Of a DNA stretch of 64,000 nt, positions 15,981 to 23,958 are shown piece by piece. How positions within the stretch are numbered: the first letter of the stretch is position 1; each line of letters starts with the position of its first letter. Source of the DNA: Agrococcus sediminis (GTDB lineage: Bacteria; Actinomycetota; Actinomycetes; Actinomycetales; Microbacteriaceae); assembly GCF_007923295.1 (NCBI RefSeq), contig NZ_VOIR01000015.1:138161-202160 (forward strand). Direction: 5' to 3'. The notes below the pieces were generated by a model. The model was not told the DNA's origin. It was given only the letters and a program-made list of their open reading frames with translations, and searched no databases. Both the position numbers and the translations under genes were made by a program.

Positions 15981-17867
15981 TCAGACCGCGACGGGCTGCT
16001 GCTGCGCGTGCTGCGCCTGCTGCACGTGCTCGAGGCGCCACCGCACGTGGTTCAGCTGGCGCACGAGGCCCGTGGGCAGCGCGCGGCCGAACTGGCCGAA
16101 GAAGGCCTCCACGTCGACGAGCTCCGACAGCCACGCCTTCGGGTCGATCTCGAAGAGCTCGTCCATCACGGCCTCGTCGATGTCGAGCCCGTCGAGGTTC
16201 AGCGCGCCCTCGGCGGGCAGCACGCCCACGGCGGTGTCGACGCCCGGCGCGGTGCCGGCCACGCGGCCCGCGATCCACTCGAGCACCCGCGCGTTCTCGC
16301 CGAAGCCCGGCCACAGGAATCCGCCGTCCTCGTCGCGACGGAACCAGTTGACCGAGAAGATCTTGGGCGCGTGGCGGCCGAGGCGGTGCCCCATGTCGAT
16401 CCAGTGCGTGAAGTAGTCGCCCATGTTGTAGCCGCAGAAGGGCAGCATCGCGAACGGGTCACGGCGGATCTCGCCCACCGGGCCCTCGGCGGCGGCCGTC
16501 TGCTGGCTCGACACCGTCGCGCCGACGTAGACGCCGTGCTCCCAGTCGCGCGCCTGCAGCACGAGCGGCACCTGCGTCGGGCGGCGGCCGCCGAAGATGA
16601 TCGCGTCGAGCGGCACGCCCTCGGGCGCGTCCCAGTCGGGCGCGATCGACGGCGCCTGCTCGGCGCGCACGGTGAAGCGGGCGTTGGGGTGGGCAGCCGG
16701 GCCGTTGGCCGGGTCGTAGGGGCGGCCCTGCCAGTCGATGAGGCCCTCGGGGACATCCTTCGTCATCCCCTCCCACCACACGTCGCCGTCGGGCGTCATC
16801 GCCACGTTCGTGAAGATCGTGTCGTGGTCCATCATCGCCATCGCGGTCGCGTTGGTGGCCTCGCTCGTGCCGGGCGCGACGCCGAAGAAGCCGTTCTCGG
16901 GGTTGATGGCCCACAGCCGCCCATCGGGTCCGGGACGCATCCAGACGATGTCGTCGCCGAGCGTCTCGACCGTCCAGCCGGGGATCGTCGGCTGCAGCAT
17001 CGCCAGGTTGGTCTTGCCGCACGCCGACGGGAAGGCGCCGGCGAGGTGGATCTGGCGGCCGTCGTCGTGCTTCATGCGCAGCAGCAGCATGTGCTCGGCG
17101 AGCCAGCCCTCGTCGCGCGCCTGCACCGAGGCGATGCGCAGCGCGAAGCACTTCTTCGCCAGCAGGGCGTTGCCGCCGTAGGCGGAGCCGAACGACCAGA
17201 TCTCGCGCGTCTCCGGGAAGTGCGAGATGTAGCGGGTGGGGTTGCACGGCCACGGCACGTCCTGCTGGCCGTCGGCGAGCGGCGCGCCGATCGAGTGCAC
17301 CGCCGGCACCCAGTCGCGCGTGCCGTGCATCGCCTCGAGCGCGGCGGTGCCGACGCGCGTCATGTAGTGCATGGATGCGACGACGTACGGGGAGTCGGTG
17401 ATCTCGATGCCGAGCTTCGAGATGGGGCCGCCGACCGGGCCCATCGAGAAGGGGATGACGTACATGGTGCGGCCGCGCATGGCACCGTCGAAGAGGCCGC
17501 CGAGCACCTGCCGCATCGAGGCCGGGTCGCGCCAGTTGTTCGTGGGGCCGGCGTCCTCGGCGTCGTCGGCGCAGATGAAGGTGCGGTCCTCCATGCGGGC
17601 GACGTCGTCGGGGTTCGAGCGGGCGAGGTAGCTGCCGGGCCGCTTCGGCACGGGCACGATCGTGCCCGCCTCGAGCATGATGTCGATGAGGCGCTGCAGC
17701 TCCTCCTGCGAGCCGTCGCACCAGACGATGTCGCGCGGCTCGGTGAGCTCGGCGACGCTCGCGACCCACGAGACGACGCCCGGGTCGGCGCCCTCGGGCG
17801 CGCCGACGCGCTTGGGCTTCACGGGCTTGGCGGATGCGCGAGTCGGGGCGGCGGGGAGAATCGTCAT
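15981..17867 (-). CDS. pckG: Phosphoenolpyruvate carboxykinase, GTP-dependent
   Basis: Converts oxaloacetate and GTP to PEP, GDP and CO2, the entry step of gluconeogenesis from TCA intermediates and acetate. 628 residues. Landmarks are the GTP/P-loop kinase motif [13 protein letters not shown], the substrate region [20 protein letters not shown], and the downstream [35 protein letters not shown]. The ATG at 17867 has no strong ribosome site; GAGACT at -12 to -7 would allow a leaderless message. It is divergent from a RamB/ScfR-type regulator, the class that controls acetate and gluconeogenic genes in Corynebacterium, so regulation by that neighbour is likely. Confidence 0.97.
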   Translation of the reverse strand: MTILPAAPTRASAKPVKPKRVGAPEGADPGVVSWVASVAELTEPRDIVWCDGSQEELQRLIDIMLEAGTIVPVPKRPGSYLARSNPDDVARMEDRTFICADDAEDAGPTNNWRDPASMRQVLGGLFDGAMRGRTMYVIPFSMGPVGGPISKLGIEITDSPYVVASMHYMTRVGTAALEAMHGTRDWVPAVHSIGAPLADGQQDVPWPCNPTRYISHFPETREIWSFGSAYGGNALLAKKCFALRIASVQARDEGWLAEHMLLLRMKHDDGRQIHLAGAFPSACGKTNLAMLQPTIPGWTVETLGDDIVWMRPGPDGRLWAINPENGFFGVAPGTSEATNATAMAMMDHDTIFTNVAMTPDGDVWWEGMTKDVPEGLIDWQGRPYDPANGPAAHPNARFTVRAEQAPSIAPDWDAPEGVPLDAIIFGGRRPTQVPLVLQARDWEHGVYVGATVSSQQTAAAEGPVGEIRRDPFAMLPFCGYNMGDYFTHWIDMGHRLGRHAPKIFSVNWFRRDEDGGFLWPGFGENARVLEWIAGRVAGTAPGVDTAVGVLPAEGALNLDGLDIDEAVMDELFEIDPKAWLSELVDVEAFFGQFGRALPTGLVRQLNHVRWRLEHVQQAQHAQQQPVAV

Positions 17868-18000
17868 GGTTCGAGTCTCACCCGCGCGCGGCCGCCGAGG
17901 GCGAGCAAGCGCCAGAAGGAACGGCGCATTCTTCCCTTCGACGAAACTTGCGCCCCGAAGCGTCCCTCTCGGAGGCGGTCGCGGCCGCAAGCTGCGCACA

Positions 18001-18016
18001 TGGCGAAGATTCGCCA
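18001..18016. promoter_or_regulatory. Candidate operator TGGCGAA-GA-TTCGCCA
   Basis: A 7+2+7 perfect inverted repeat. It covers -37 to -22 relative to the regulator's start codon, on top of the expected -35 region, so a bound dimer would block the promoter. It also lies 134 bases upstream of pckG. Autoregulation is the simplest reading; this is inference. Confidence 0.55.
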
Positions 18017-18025
18017 GATGTTTCG

Positions 18026-18031
18026 TACACT
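18026..18031 (+). promoter_or_regulatory. Leaderless -10 hexamer TACACT
   Basis: TACACT lies at exactly -12 to -7 of the ATG at 18038; no ribosome site precedes the gene. Confidence 0.55.
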
Positions 18032-18037
18032 GGTCGC

Positions 18038-19471
18038 ATGGTCGACGCAGCAGTCCTCGGGCACCGCATCCGGCACTTCCGCACCGCCGCCGAGCTCACG
18101 CTCGACGCGCTGGGGGAGCGCATCGGGCTCGCGGGCAGCCAGCTCTCCCTCATCGAGAACGGGCACCGGGAGCCGAAGCTCAGCCACCTGCAGGCGATCG
18201 CCGAGGTGCTGCAGGTGCCCACCGCGCAGCTGCTCGACCCCGAGCCGCCGAGCGAGCGCTCGCGGCTCGAGCTCGACCTGCAGCGGCTGCAGGAGGGCGC
18301 GAGCTACAAGCGGCTCGGCCTGCCGACCGTGCGCCCGACGCGCTCGATGGGCGACGACCAGCTGCGCGCGCTCGTCGGCCTGCACCGCGAGCTCGACCGC
18401 CGCGCCCGCGAGGCGATCGCCACCCCCGAGCAGGCACGGCGCGACGCGACCGCGCTGCGGCTGCGCATGCGCGAGCAGGCCAACTCGCTGCCGCACATCG
18501 ACGAGCTCGCCGACGAGCAGCTGCGGGCCGTCGGCTACGAGGGCGGCAGCCTCACGCACCGCACGGTGAGCGAGATGGCGGCGCGCCTCGGCTTCGAGCT
18601 CGTCTACGTCACCGACCTGCCGCACTCGACGCGCTCGGTCACCGATCTCGAGAACGGCCGCATCTACCTGCCGCCGGCCTCGATCCCGGGTGGCCACGGA
18701 CTCCGCTCGATGGCGCTGCAGGCGCTCGCGCACCGGCTGCTCGGGCACCACGAGCCGCGCGACTACAGCGAGTTCCTGCAGCAGCGGCTCGAGATCAACT
18801 ACTTCGCGGCCGCGACCCTCATGCCGCGCTCGCGCGCGATCGAGTACTTGCGCAAGGCGAAGAAGGAGCGGAACCTCGCGGTCGAGGACTTCCGCGACGC
18901 GTTCGGCGTCACGCACGAGACGGCGGCGATGCGCTTCACCAACCTCGCCACCACGCACCTCGACCTGCGCGTGCACTTCCTGCGGGTCGCCGAGGACGGC
19001 GCGCTCTCACGCGTCTACGAGAACGACGGGATGCCCATCCCGGTCGACGCATCCGGCCACGCCGAGGGCCAGGTCGTGTGCCGCAAGTTCGCCGCCCGCA
19101 GCGCCTTCGAGCGCACGTCGCGGACGACGGAGTTCTACCAGTACACCGACACGCCCGCGGGCACCTTCTGGTGCTCGACGCAGATCGGCGCCGGCACCGA
19201 CGGCGAGTTCTCGATCTCGTTCGGCGTGCGGTTCGACGACGCGAAGTACTTCCGCGGCGCCCAGACGGCGTTCCGCCAGACCTCGACCTGCCCCGACGAG
19301 CGGTGCTGCGCCCGCCCCGACGACGCGCTGCAGCGGCGCTGGCGCAACAACGCGTGGGCGTCGGCGCGCATGCACCAGCACACACTCGCGCCCTTGCCGT
19401 CGGGCACCTACCCGGGCGTCGACGACGCAGAGCTCTACGAGTTCCTGGAGCGGCACGCGCCGGTGCTCTGA
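18038..19471 (+). CDS. RamB/ScfR-type XRE-family transcriptional regulator
   Basis: 477 residues. An N-terminal helix-turn-helix of XRE type (about 8-62; [20 protein letters not shown] and [19 protein letters not shown]) is followed by a linker, a middle IrrE/ImmA-like domain (about 165-290, with [11 protein letters not shown] and [14 protein letters not shown]), and a C-terminal Cys-rich domain ([12 protein letters not shown]). This architecture is the short-chain fatty acyl regulator family that includes RamB, regulator of acetate metabolism in Corynebacterium. Members bind acyl-CoA-type effectors. Its position divergent from pckG and the palindrome in its own promoter suggest it controls both. 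It is not an enzyme despite the peptidase-like middle domain. Confidence 0.88.
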   Translation: MVDAAVLGHRIRHFRTAAELTLDALGERIGLAGSQLSLIENGHREPKLSHLQAIAEVLQVPTAQLLDPEPPSERSRLELDLQRLQEGASYKRLGLPTVRPTRSMGDDQLRALVGLHRELDRRAREAIATPEQARRDATALRLRMREQANSLPHIDELADEQLRAVGYEGGSLTHRTVSEMAARLGFELVYVTDLPHSTRSVTDLENGRIYLPPASIPGGHGLRSMALQALAHRLLGHHEPRDYSEFLQQRLEINYFAAATLMPRSRAIEYLRKAKKERNLAVEDFRDAFGVTHETAAMRFTNLATTHLDLRVHFLRVAEDGALSRVYENDGMPIPVDASGHAEGQVVCRKFAARSAFERTSRTTEFYQYTDTPAGTFWCSTQIGAGTDGEFSISFGVRFDDAKYFRGAQTAFRQTSTCPDERCCARPDDALQRRWRNNAWASARMHQHTLAPLPSGTYPGVDDAELYEFLERHAPVL

Positions 19472-19487
19472 CGCGCGCTCGAGGCTC

Positions 19488-19517
19488 TTGGCACGGCATC
19501 CTGCCCGGCCGTAGCCT
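19488..19517 (+). promoter_or_regulatory. Promoter TTGGCA-18-TAGCCT
   Basis: A vegetative-type promoter: TTGGCA at 19488-19493 and TAGCCT at 19512-19517, 18 bases apart. It should drive the gene at 19548, which has a GGAGGAG ribosome site. Confidence 0.55.
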
Positions 19518-19547
19518 GGAGGCGCCACGTCGACCGGAGGAGCCGAC

Positions 19548-20180
19548 ATGACCCGCGAGCAGCACGGACTCGATTCGCCCGACGAGACGCTGCGCCGCGG
19601 CGCGGCCCATCTCGCGAAGCTCCATCCCGAGCTCGAGCCGACGCTCATCGAGCGCATCGTCTTCGAGTCGCATGCCACCCTCGCGCGCGGGGCGCGCATC
19701 CGCACCCACCTCCCGGCGCTCGCGCTGAAGTTCGCCGCGGACCGCCTCAAGGCGCTGGAGGCGGGCGAGGGGCGCCGCGAGGATGGCGCGCCGCTGCGCG
19801 TGCTCGTCGAGTCGATCCGCAACGACGGCATCTCGCAGATGGCCGCCGCCTACCTCAACGCGCTGAGCGACGGGCGCGTCGAGGCGCTCTCGGCCGCCCT
19901 GAACCCCGCCGACGAGGTGCTGCGCACCGTCGTCGGGGTGATGGAGGAGGACGGCGTGCCGCTGACCGAGAGCTACCCGAAGCCCGTCACCGACGACGTC
20001 GCGCGGGCCGCCGACGTCATCATCACGATGCTCATCGACCACCCGTTCGAGCTGCAGCCCGAGCAGGAGGTGCTCTCGTGGGACTTCGACGACCCGGCCG
20101 GGCTCTCGACGGACGAGGTGCGTCGCATCCGCGACCGCGTGCGGCGGCAGGTGCAGCAGTACCTCGACGCGCTGGACTGA
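19548..20180 (+). CDS. Arsenate-reductase/LMW-phosphatase-like protein lacking catalytic residues
   Basis: 210 residues in two parts. Residues 10-72 match the three-helix-bundle dimerisation domain often fused to actinobacterial arsenate reductases (HLAKLHPELEPTLIERIVFE). Residues 83-210 align along their whole length with thioredoxin-coupled ArsC / low-molecular-weight tyrosine phosphatases: ISQMAAAYL, GRVEALSAALNPADEV, PKPVTDDVARAADVIIT and a DDPAGLSTDEVRRIRD tail. The P-loop CxxNxGRSQ, however, reads SIRNDGISQ: the nucleophilic Cys is Ser89 and the essential Arg is Ile95. The distal redox Cys pair is also missing. It should be catalytically inactive, perhaps a binding or regulatory protein. 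It has its own good promoter and ribosome site, so it is probably expressed. Confidence 0.8.
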   Translation: MTREQHGLDSPDETLRRGAAHLAKLHPELEPTLIERIVFESHATLARGARIRTHLPALALKFAADRLKALEAGEGRREDGAPLRVLVESIRNDGISQMAAAYLNALSDGRVEALSAALNPADEVLRTVVGVMEEDGVPLTESYPKPVTDDVARAADVIITMLIDHPFELQPEQEVLSWDFDDPAGLSTDEVRRIRDRVRRQVQQYLDALD

Positions 20181-20215
20181 GCGCGCCGCCCAGGGCGGGC
20201 GACGCGCTCGTGCGG

Positions 20216-21064
20216 CTACAGCGCCGCGACGATCGCCGCAGCGTACGCCCGCTGGCCCGGCCAGTTGAGGTGGAGGCTGCGATCGGACGTGCGCTGGCCG
20301 TTGACGAGGCCGCTCACCCAGGGGCCGCTGGTGTCGCAGAGACCGTGCCCGTCGAATGCTGCGCCGATGTCGACGTAGGTGCCGCCGGCGGCCATCGCCC
20401 CTGCGCGGATCGCGAGGTTGATCTGCTCCACCCCGAGGTTGGCGAGCGCGGCCTGGGCCGGGCTCACGTCGATCGGCGTGCCCTGGAAGGAGCCGATCGA
20501 GCACGACGTCGCGAGGTCGCCGAAGAGCAACGGGTAGCCGCCGACCGCGATGCTCCCGTCGAAGCCTGGCACGGCCCGCACCGTCGCGACGATCGTGCCG
20601 ATGCTCGTCGGCAGCGACTGCCCGAGGAGCATCGCGCGATCGAACGCCGTCTGGCATGCCGGCACGGTGCCCGAGCTGCTGCAGGCCAGCAGCACCGACT
20701 GCCATCCGACGTCGTTCATGCCGACGGTGATGGTCACGAGCTCCGTCGCGGCGCCGAGCCTGCCGGCGGCGATCGCCGTGCGCGCCTGCGTGAGCGCGTC
20801 GGCGCTGGTGGCGCCGGCACAGGCGTGCGACGCCACGCCGCCGTAGGTCGGCGCGAGCACGATCGGGTAGGCCTTGATCGAGCGGAGGCAGTCCATCTGC
20901 ACCGCCGGGAGCAGGCCTGTGCCTGCAGCCTCGGAGTCGCCGAGCGCCACGTATGCGTAGCCGCCGGGCGGAGGCGGCTCGGCCGCTGAGGCTGGCGCGG
21001 CTCCGAGCAGTGCGGTTGCGCCGAGCGCGACCGCGGTGGCGACTGCGAGCATGCGACGTTGCAT
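20216..21064 (-). CDS. Secreted SGNH/GDSL-type esterase or lipase
   Basis: 282 residues with a Sec signal peptide (MLAVATAVALGATALLGAAPASA) and an SGNH hydrolase domain. Block I is VALGDSEAAGTG with nucleophile Ser44. GMNDVGW gives the block III Asn, and a C-terminal DRSLHLNWPGQRAYA gives the block V Asp-x-x-His pair. Eight Cys in the mature part could form the disulfides seen in Streptomyces-type lipases. It would hydrolyse esters outside the cell. The ATG at 21064 is chosen because it directly precedes the signal peptide; in-frame upstream ATGs would bury it. Confidence 0.85.
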   Translation of the reverse strand: MQRRMLAVATAVALGATALLGAAPASAAEPPPPGGYAYVALGDSEAAGTGLLPAVQMDCLRSIKAYPIVLAPTYGGVASHACAGATSADALTQARTAIAAGRLGAATELVTITVGMNDVGWQSVLLACSSSGTVPACQTAFDRAMLLGQSLPTSIGTIVATVRAVPGFDGSIAVGGYPLLFGDLATSCSIGSFQGTPIDVSPAQAALANLGVEQINLAIRAGAMAAGGTYVDIGAAFDGHGLCDTSGPWVSGLVNGQRTSDRSLHLNWPGQRAYAAAIVAAL

Positions 21065-21180
21065 GATGTCCGCTTTCGATCCGGCGATGGGAGATCGATT
21101 CCGTAACATCGTCGCGGAACGGTCTGCGGCTGATGCTAGACCCGCCGCCACGTCGCGGATAGCCCCCCCATACGACGCGA

Positions 21181-21208
21181 GAGCGCCGGCCCCGCAGGGC
21201 CGGCGCTC
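21181..21208 (-). terminator. Hairpin terminator of the csoR-copZ operon
   Basis: A 12-base perfect stem (21181-21192 with 21197-21208) and a CGCA loop, 17 bases after the copZ stop. No T-tract follows. Confidence 0.6.
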
Positions 21209-21224
21209 CCGGAGCGGATCGGGC

Positions 21225-21539
21225 TCAGACCAGCGAGTAGCCGGCCTCCGAGACCGCGGCGCGCACGTCCTCGACGCGCAGCGGGCTGTCGGATGCGACG
21301 GTGACGGTCGAGCGGCCGCCGGGCACGAGCGCCACGTCGACGCCCTCGACGCCGGCGAGGCCCGAGATCTCCTCGGTCACCGACGAGACGCAGTGGCCGC
21401 AGGTCATGCCCTCGACCTCGAAGGTCTGCGACGTCGCGGCCGACTGGGCCGACGCATCCGTCGTGGAGCAGGCGCCGCCGCCGCAGCAGCCGCCGGCCTG
21501 GGGCTCGGGGGTGGAGGTGATCTCGATGTCCTGCAGCAT
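21225..21539 (-). CDS. copZ: Copper chaperone / heavy-metal-associated (HMA) domain protein
   Basis: 104 residues. The C-terminal 68 form one HMA (ferredoxin-like) domain, with the Cu(I) motif MTCGHC (Cys47, Cys50) and the usual VEGVDVALVPGGRSTV and EAGYSLV strands. An unusual N-terminal extension carries three more Cys (GGCCGGGAC, residues 16-24) that could bind another metal ion. It lies 32 bases after csoR in the same direction and would be induced by copper with it. It should deliver Cu(I) to an exporter, but no CopA ATPase lies in this window. Confidence 0.88.
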   Translation of the reverse strand: MLQDIEITSTPEPQAGGCCGGGACSTTDASAQSAATSQTFEVEGMTCGHCVSSVTEEISGLAGVEGVDVALVPGGRSTVTVASDSPLRVEDVRAAVSEAGYSLV

Positions 21540-21571
21540 GGTGTCCTTCCGGTGGTGGATGCTTCGGGGTA

Positions 21572-21868
21572 TCAGGAGCGCACGAGGCGCGCGATGGCGG
21601 CGCTCGCCTCGGCGAGCTTCGCCTCGGCGACCGGGCCGCCCGTGGAGGAGGCCTCGGCGACGCAGTGCGCGAGATGATCCTCGAGCAGCTGCAGCGCCAC
21701 GGTCTCGAGCGCCTTGGTGGCGGCAGAGACCTGCGTGAGGATGTCGATGCAGTACTTGTCCTCGTCGACCATGCGGGCGACGCCGCGCACCTGGCCCTCG
21801 GCGCGACGGAGCCGCTTGAGGAGGGCATCCTTGTCGGCCGTGTAGCCGTGGGTGGTGTGCGTGCTCAT
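21572..21868 (-). CDS. csoR: Copper-sensing repressor, CsoR family
   Basis: 98-residue all-helical repressor. The Cu(I) ligands of the family are present in the expected pattern: Cys40, His65 and Cys69 (the C-H-C fingerprint). The N-terminal ALLKRLRRAEGQVRGVARMV is the conserved DNA-contact helix. When copper binds, the repressor leaves its operator and csoR-copZ is expressed. A matching GC-rich palindrome (21880-21898) lies directly in front of the gene. Confidence 0.9.
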   Translation of the reverse strand: MSTHTTHGYTADKDALLKRLRRAEGQVRGVARMVDEDKYCIDILTQVSAATKALETVALQLLEDHLAHCVAEASSTGGPVAEAKLAEASAAIARLVRS

Positions 21869-21879
21869 GATGGCACGAT

Positions 21880-21898
21880 GATACCCCGGAGGGGTATC
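21880..21898. promoter_or_regulatory. CsoR operator GATACCCC-GGA-GGGGTATC
   Basis: A perfect 8+3+8 palindrome of the classic CsoR type, 12 bases in front of the csoR start codon. Its right half provides TATCAT as a -10 element on the minus strand. A half-site GGGGTATC occurs again at 21566-21573, at the end of csoR. Confidence 0.75.
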
Positions 21899-21924
21899 TC
21901 CCGGCAAGAGGCGCCGACGTCGCT

Positions 21925-22773
21925 TCAGTCCAGCGTATGCGCCGCATCTGCGGGCGCAGCGCTGGATGCCTGCGCGGCTGGCGGCCTCGACCTGAAGAGG
22001 TTGCCGAGCGGCGGTCTGGAGAGGAAGAGCCAGTAGGTGCTCATGGATGCCGCTGCGAAGCCCGTAAGCACCAACGTCTGCTCCGCCAGCCCGATCACGA
22101 TCCCCGCATGGAGGCCGACGCCGGCGACGACCGCGAACGCTCGAAGACGTGGGATCCACAGCGCGACGGCCAGGAAGAGCTCGGTCACGACGGTTGCGAA
22201 GGCGAGCGACTGGAACATCCACAACGGCCAGTCGATCCACATCCACTCTTGGAGCGGGTGGCCGGAGAGGAAGCGGGGGTTGATCTTCGACAGTGCGGCG
22301 AAGAGGTAGAGCGCCGTGACCTGCGTCATCATCAGCGCCTGGGGCCACCATCGGACGGTGGCGCCCGGCGGGCTTCGCAAGGCGCCGACACCCCATCTGC
22401 GACCCGCCTCAGCGAAGGCGAGATAGGCGAGCAGGAGCGTGGCCAGGAGGTGGTGGCTCGAGTATGTCTGCTGATCCCAGAGCAGGGCGGCTGCGAGCGC
22501 GACGCTGCCGGTTGCGGCCGCGGCCCCCGTGAGCAGGCCAACCAGCAGGCACACGGCGGCGATCAGTCCTACGACGAGGTATACCTGCACGCCGAACGGG
22601 GTCGGTCCCGGCAGCGCCGGGAAGACCGGATACTGCAGCTTGCCTGCAGCGATGCTTCCGAGGACCGCGGATGCCTCGAGCACGGTGACGCCAAGGGCGA
22701 AGGAGAGGAGGATGCGCGCAAAGGCGACCGGTCGGGGATCGACCCGCAGGTCGAGCGCGTCGCTCAATCGCAC
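21925..22773 (-). CDS. HTTM-domain integral membrane protein
   Basis: 282 residues with about eight to nine transmembrane segments. Its layout matches the HTTM family (horizontally transferred transmembrane domain, related to vitamin-K-dependent gamma-carboxylase): ARILLSFALGVTVLEAS near the start, WDQQTYSSHHLLATLLLAYLAF in the middle, and LYLFAALSKINPRFLSGHPL. No enzymatic role has been proven for bacterial members. The GTG at 22773 overlaps the end of the small secreted protein gene (stop 22764-22766), so the two are translationally coupled. A TTG at 22767 is an alternative start. Codon choice is less strictly G/C than in neighbouring genes. Confidence 0.75.
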   Translation of the reverse strand: MRLSDALDLRVDPRPVAFARILLSFALGVTVLEASAVLGSIAAGKLQYPVFPALPGPTPFGVQVYLVVGLIAAVCLLVGLLTGAAAATGSVALAAALLWDQQTYSSHHLLATLLLAYLAFAEAGRRWGVGALRSPPGATVRWWPQALMMTQVTALYLFAALSKINPRFLSGHPLQEWMWIDWPLWMFQSLAFATVVTELFLAVALWIPRLRAFAVVAGVGLHAGIVIGLAEQTLVLTGFAAASMSTYWLFLSRPPLGNLFRSRPPAAQASSAAPADAAHTLD

Positions 22774-23051
22774 GGCAGCGTCGACCTTCCCGTCAAGTCC
22801 TGCTCGATCACGATGGTGGCGGCATGGGGAAGTTGCGCGCACAGGTGTTCAGGCACGTAGCGCGTCCAGTCGAGCTCCGGCCTCAGGGATCGGGGAAAGA
22901 CATCGCTGAGTTCGAAGTCGATCTCAGCGTCAGTGTCGTCCAGCACGGTGATCGTGCCTACCCCGTAGCCCGAGTACATCTGGAACCCGAAGCGTGCCGG
23001 CTTCTCCTGCGTGAGCGCGATGGCGGGAACAGCGAACTGAGCCAGGACCAC
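22764..23051 (-). CDS. Small exported protein coupled to the HTTM gene
   Basis: From the GTG at 23051 the product has 95 residues and begins inside a hydrophobic helix (LAQFAVPAIALTQEK). Continuing upstream in frame to 23090 adds ISKRRALIWTLIAV, which completes a normal signal peptide (KRR followed by a hydrophobic core). The codon at 23090 is ATC, with GGAAGGGG five bases before it and a promoter just upstream, so translation may really begin there. The mature part has two Cys and no recognisable domain. Small partners of this type are seen next to HTTM genes in related bacteria. Confidence 0.55.
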   Translation of the reverse strand: MVLAQFAVPAIALTQEKPARFGFQMYSGYGVGTITVLDDTDAEIDFELSDVFPRSLRPELDWTRYVPEHLCAQLPHAATIVIEQDLTGRSTLPCD

Positions 23052-23113
23052 CGCGATCAGTGTCCAGATCAGCGCGCGTCTCTTCGAGATTGCCGCCCCT
23101 TCCGTCAGGGGGC

Positions 23114-23143
23114 AGGCTAGAGCCGCACAGACGGCGCGAGCAA
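23114..23143 (-). promoter_or_regulatory. Promoter TTGCTC-18-TAGCCT for the HTTM operon
   Basis: On the minus strand TTGCTC (23143-23138) and TAGCCT (23119-23114) are separated by 18 bases. Expected transcription start is near 23107, a few bases before the GGAAGGGG ribosome site at 23103-23096. Confidence 0.6.
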
Positions 23144-23165
23144 CACTTCCTTGCGCTTAGTAGCG

Positions 23166-23756
23166 TCAGGCGACGGCGCTGACGTGCTCGGGCGTGGCCC
23201 AGCTGCGCCAGATGGCCGCGAGCTGCGCGTCGAAGAGCGCGTCGGCCTGGTCAGCCGGGTAGAGGCCGAGCAGCTCGAGCGTGATGAAGCCGTGCACGCC
23301 GGCGAAGATGGTGCCGGTCGCGACGACCGGGTCGCCGTGCAGCACACCCGCCTCGGTGGCCTCCGTGACCGCGCGCAGCAGCGGCTCGGTCGTGCTGTCG
23401 CGCGCCTCGCCGACCGCGGGCGAGTCGGCGCTGCGGCCGAAGACGACCTGGAACATCGCGGCGTGCTCCTTGGCCCAGGCGCGGATCGCGTGGGCGAGGC
23501 CGGAGATGTGCTGGGCGGGGTCGTCGACCCGGGCGGCCTCCTGTGCGTCGACGAACGAGCGCGCGGCGCGGAGCGTGATCGCCTCGAGCAGCTCGCCGCG
23601 CGAGCCGAACAGCGAGTAGACGGCCGACGTCGAGGTGCCGACGGAGGCCACCAGCGGGCGCAGCGAGAAGTCGGGCCCGTCCACCGCCATCAGGTCGGTG
23701 GCGGCCTCGAGCAGGCGCTGGCGCAGGTGCTCGTCGTGGAGTCGAGGTCGTCCCAT
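23166..23756 (-). CDS. TetR/AcrR family regulator with WHG-type C-terminus
   Basis: 196 residues. The N-terminal helix-turn-helix spans about 10-55 (LRQRLLEAATDLMAVDG; SVGTSTSAVYSLFGSRGELLEAI). The C-terminal ligand-binding part (AIRAWAKEHAAMFQVVFG; GVHGFITLELLGLYP) matches the WHG TetR subfamily. The effector is unknown. TACGCT at -13 to -8 suggests a leaderless transcript, and the palindrome AGCGTACGCT overlaps it, which would give autorepression. Confidence 0.85.
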   Translation of the reverse strand: MGRPRLHDEHLRQRLLEAATDLMAVDGPDFSLRPLVASVGTSTSAVYSLFGSRGELLEAITLRAARSFVDAQEAARVDDPAQHISGLAHAIRAWAKEHAAMFQVVFGRSADSPAVGEARDSTTEPLLRAVTEATEAGVLHGDPVVATGTIFAGVHGFITLELLGLYPADQADALFDAQLAAIWRSWATPEHVSAVA

Positions 23757-23763
23757 GACGGTA

Positions 23764-23773
23764 AGCGTACGCT
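23764..23773. promoter_or_regulatory. Palindrome AGCGTACGCT over the tetR -10 region
   Basis: A perfect 10-base palindrome that includes the minus-strand hexamer TACGCT at -13 to -8 of the TetR start. It is a candidate core of the autoregulatory operator. Confidence 0.45.
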
Positions 23774-23840
23774 GTTTCCGAGCGCCGTTTCGCGATCGAC
23801 ACGAGATTGCGATGCTCGCACACGTGCGATCCGGGAAGTT

Positions 23841-23916
23841 TGGTGCCCCCAGCAGGATTCGAACCTGCGGCCTTCTGCTCCGGAGGCAGACGCTCTATCC
23901 CCTGAGCTATGGGGGC
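23841..23916 (-). tRNA. tRNA-Arg (anticodon CCG)
   Basis: Read on the minus strand it folds as a normal tRNA: 7-bp acceptor stem GCCCCCA/TGGGGGC, D-arm with AGCTCAGGGGATAGAGC, anticodon loop CTCCGGA with anticodon CCG (reads CGG, Arg), T-arm GCAGGTTCGAATCCTGC and an encoded CCA end. 76 bases including CCA. Confidence 0.96.
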
Positions 23917-23958
23917 CGGGCTGCCGAGGCAGCGTCGTCCAATCTACCACCGCGAGGG

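Noticed and set aside
18038-19471. Metallopeptidase because of the ImmA/IrrE-like middle domain
   Set aside because: The HExxH zinc motif is not intact (AHRLLGHH), and the overall architecture is that of a RamB/ScfR-type transcription factor.
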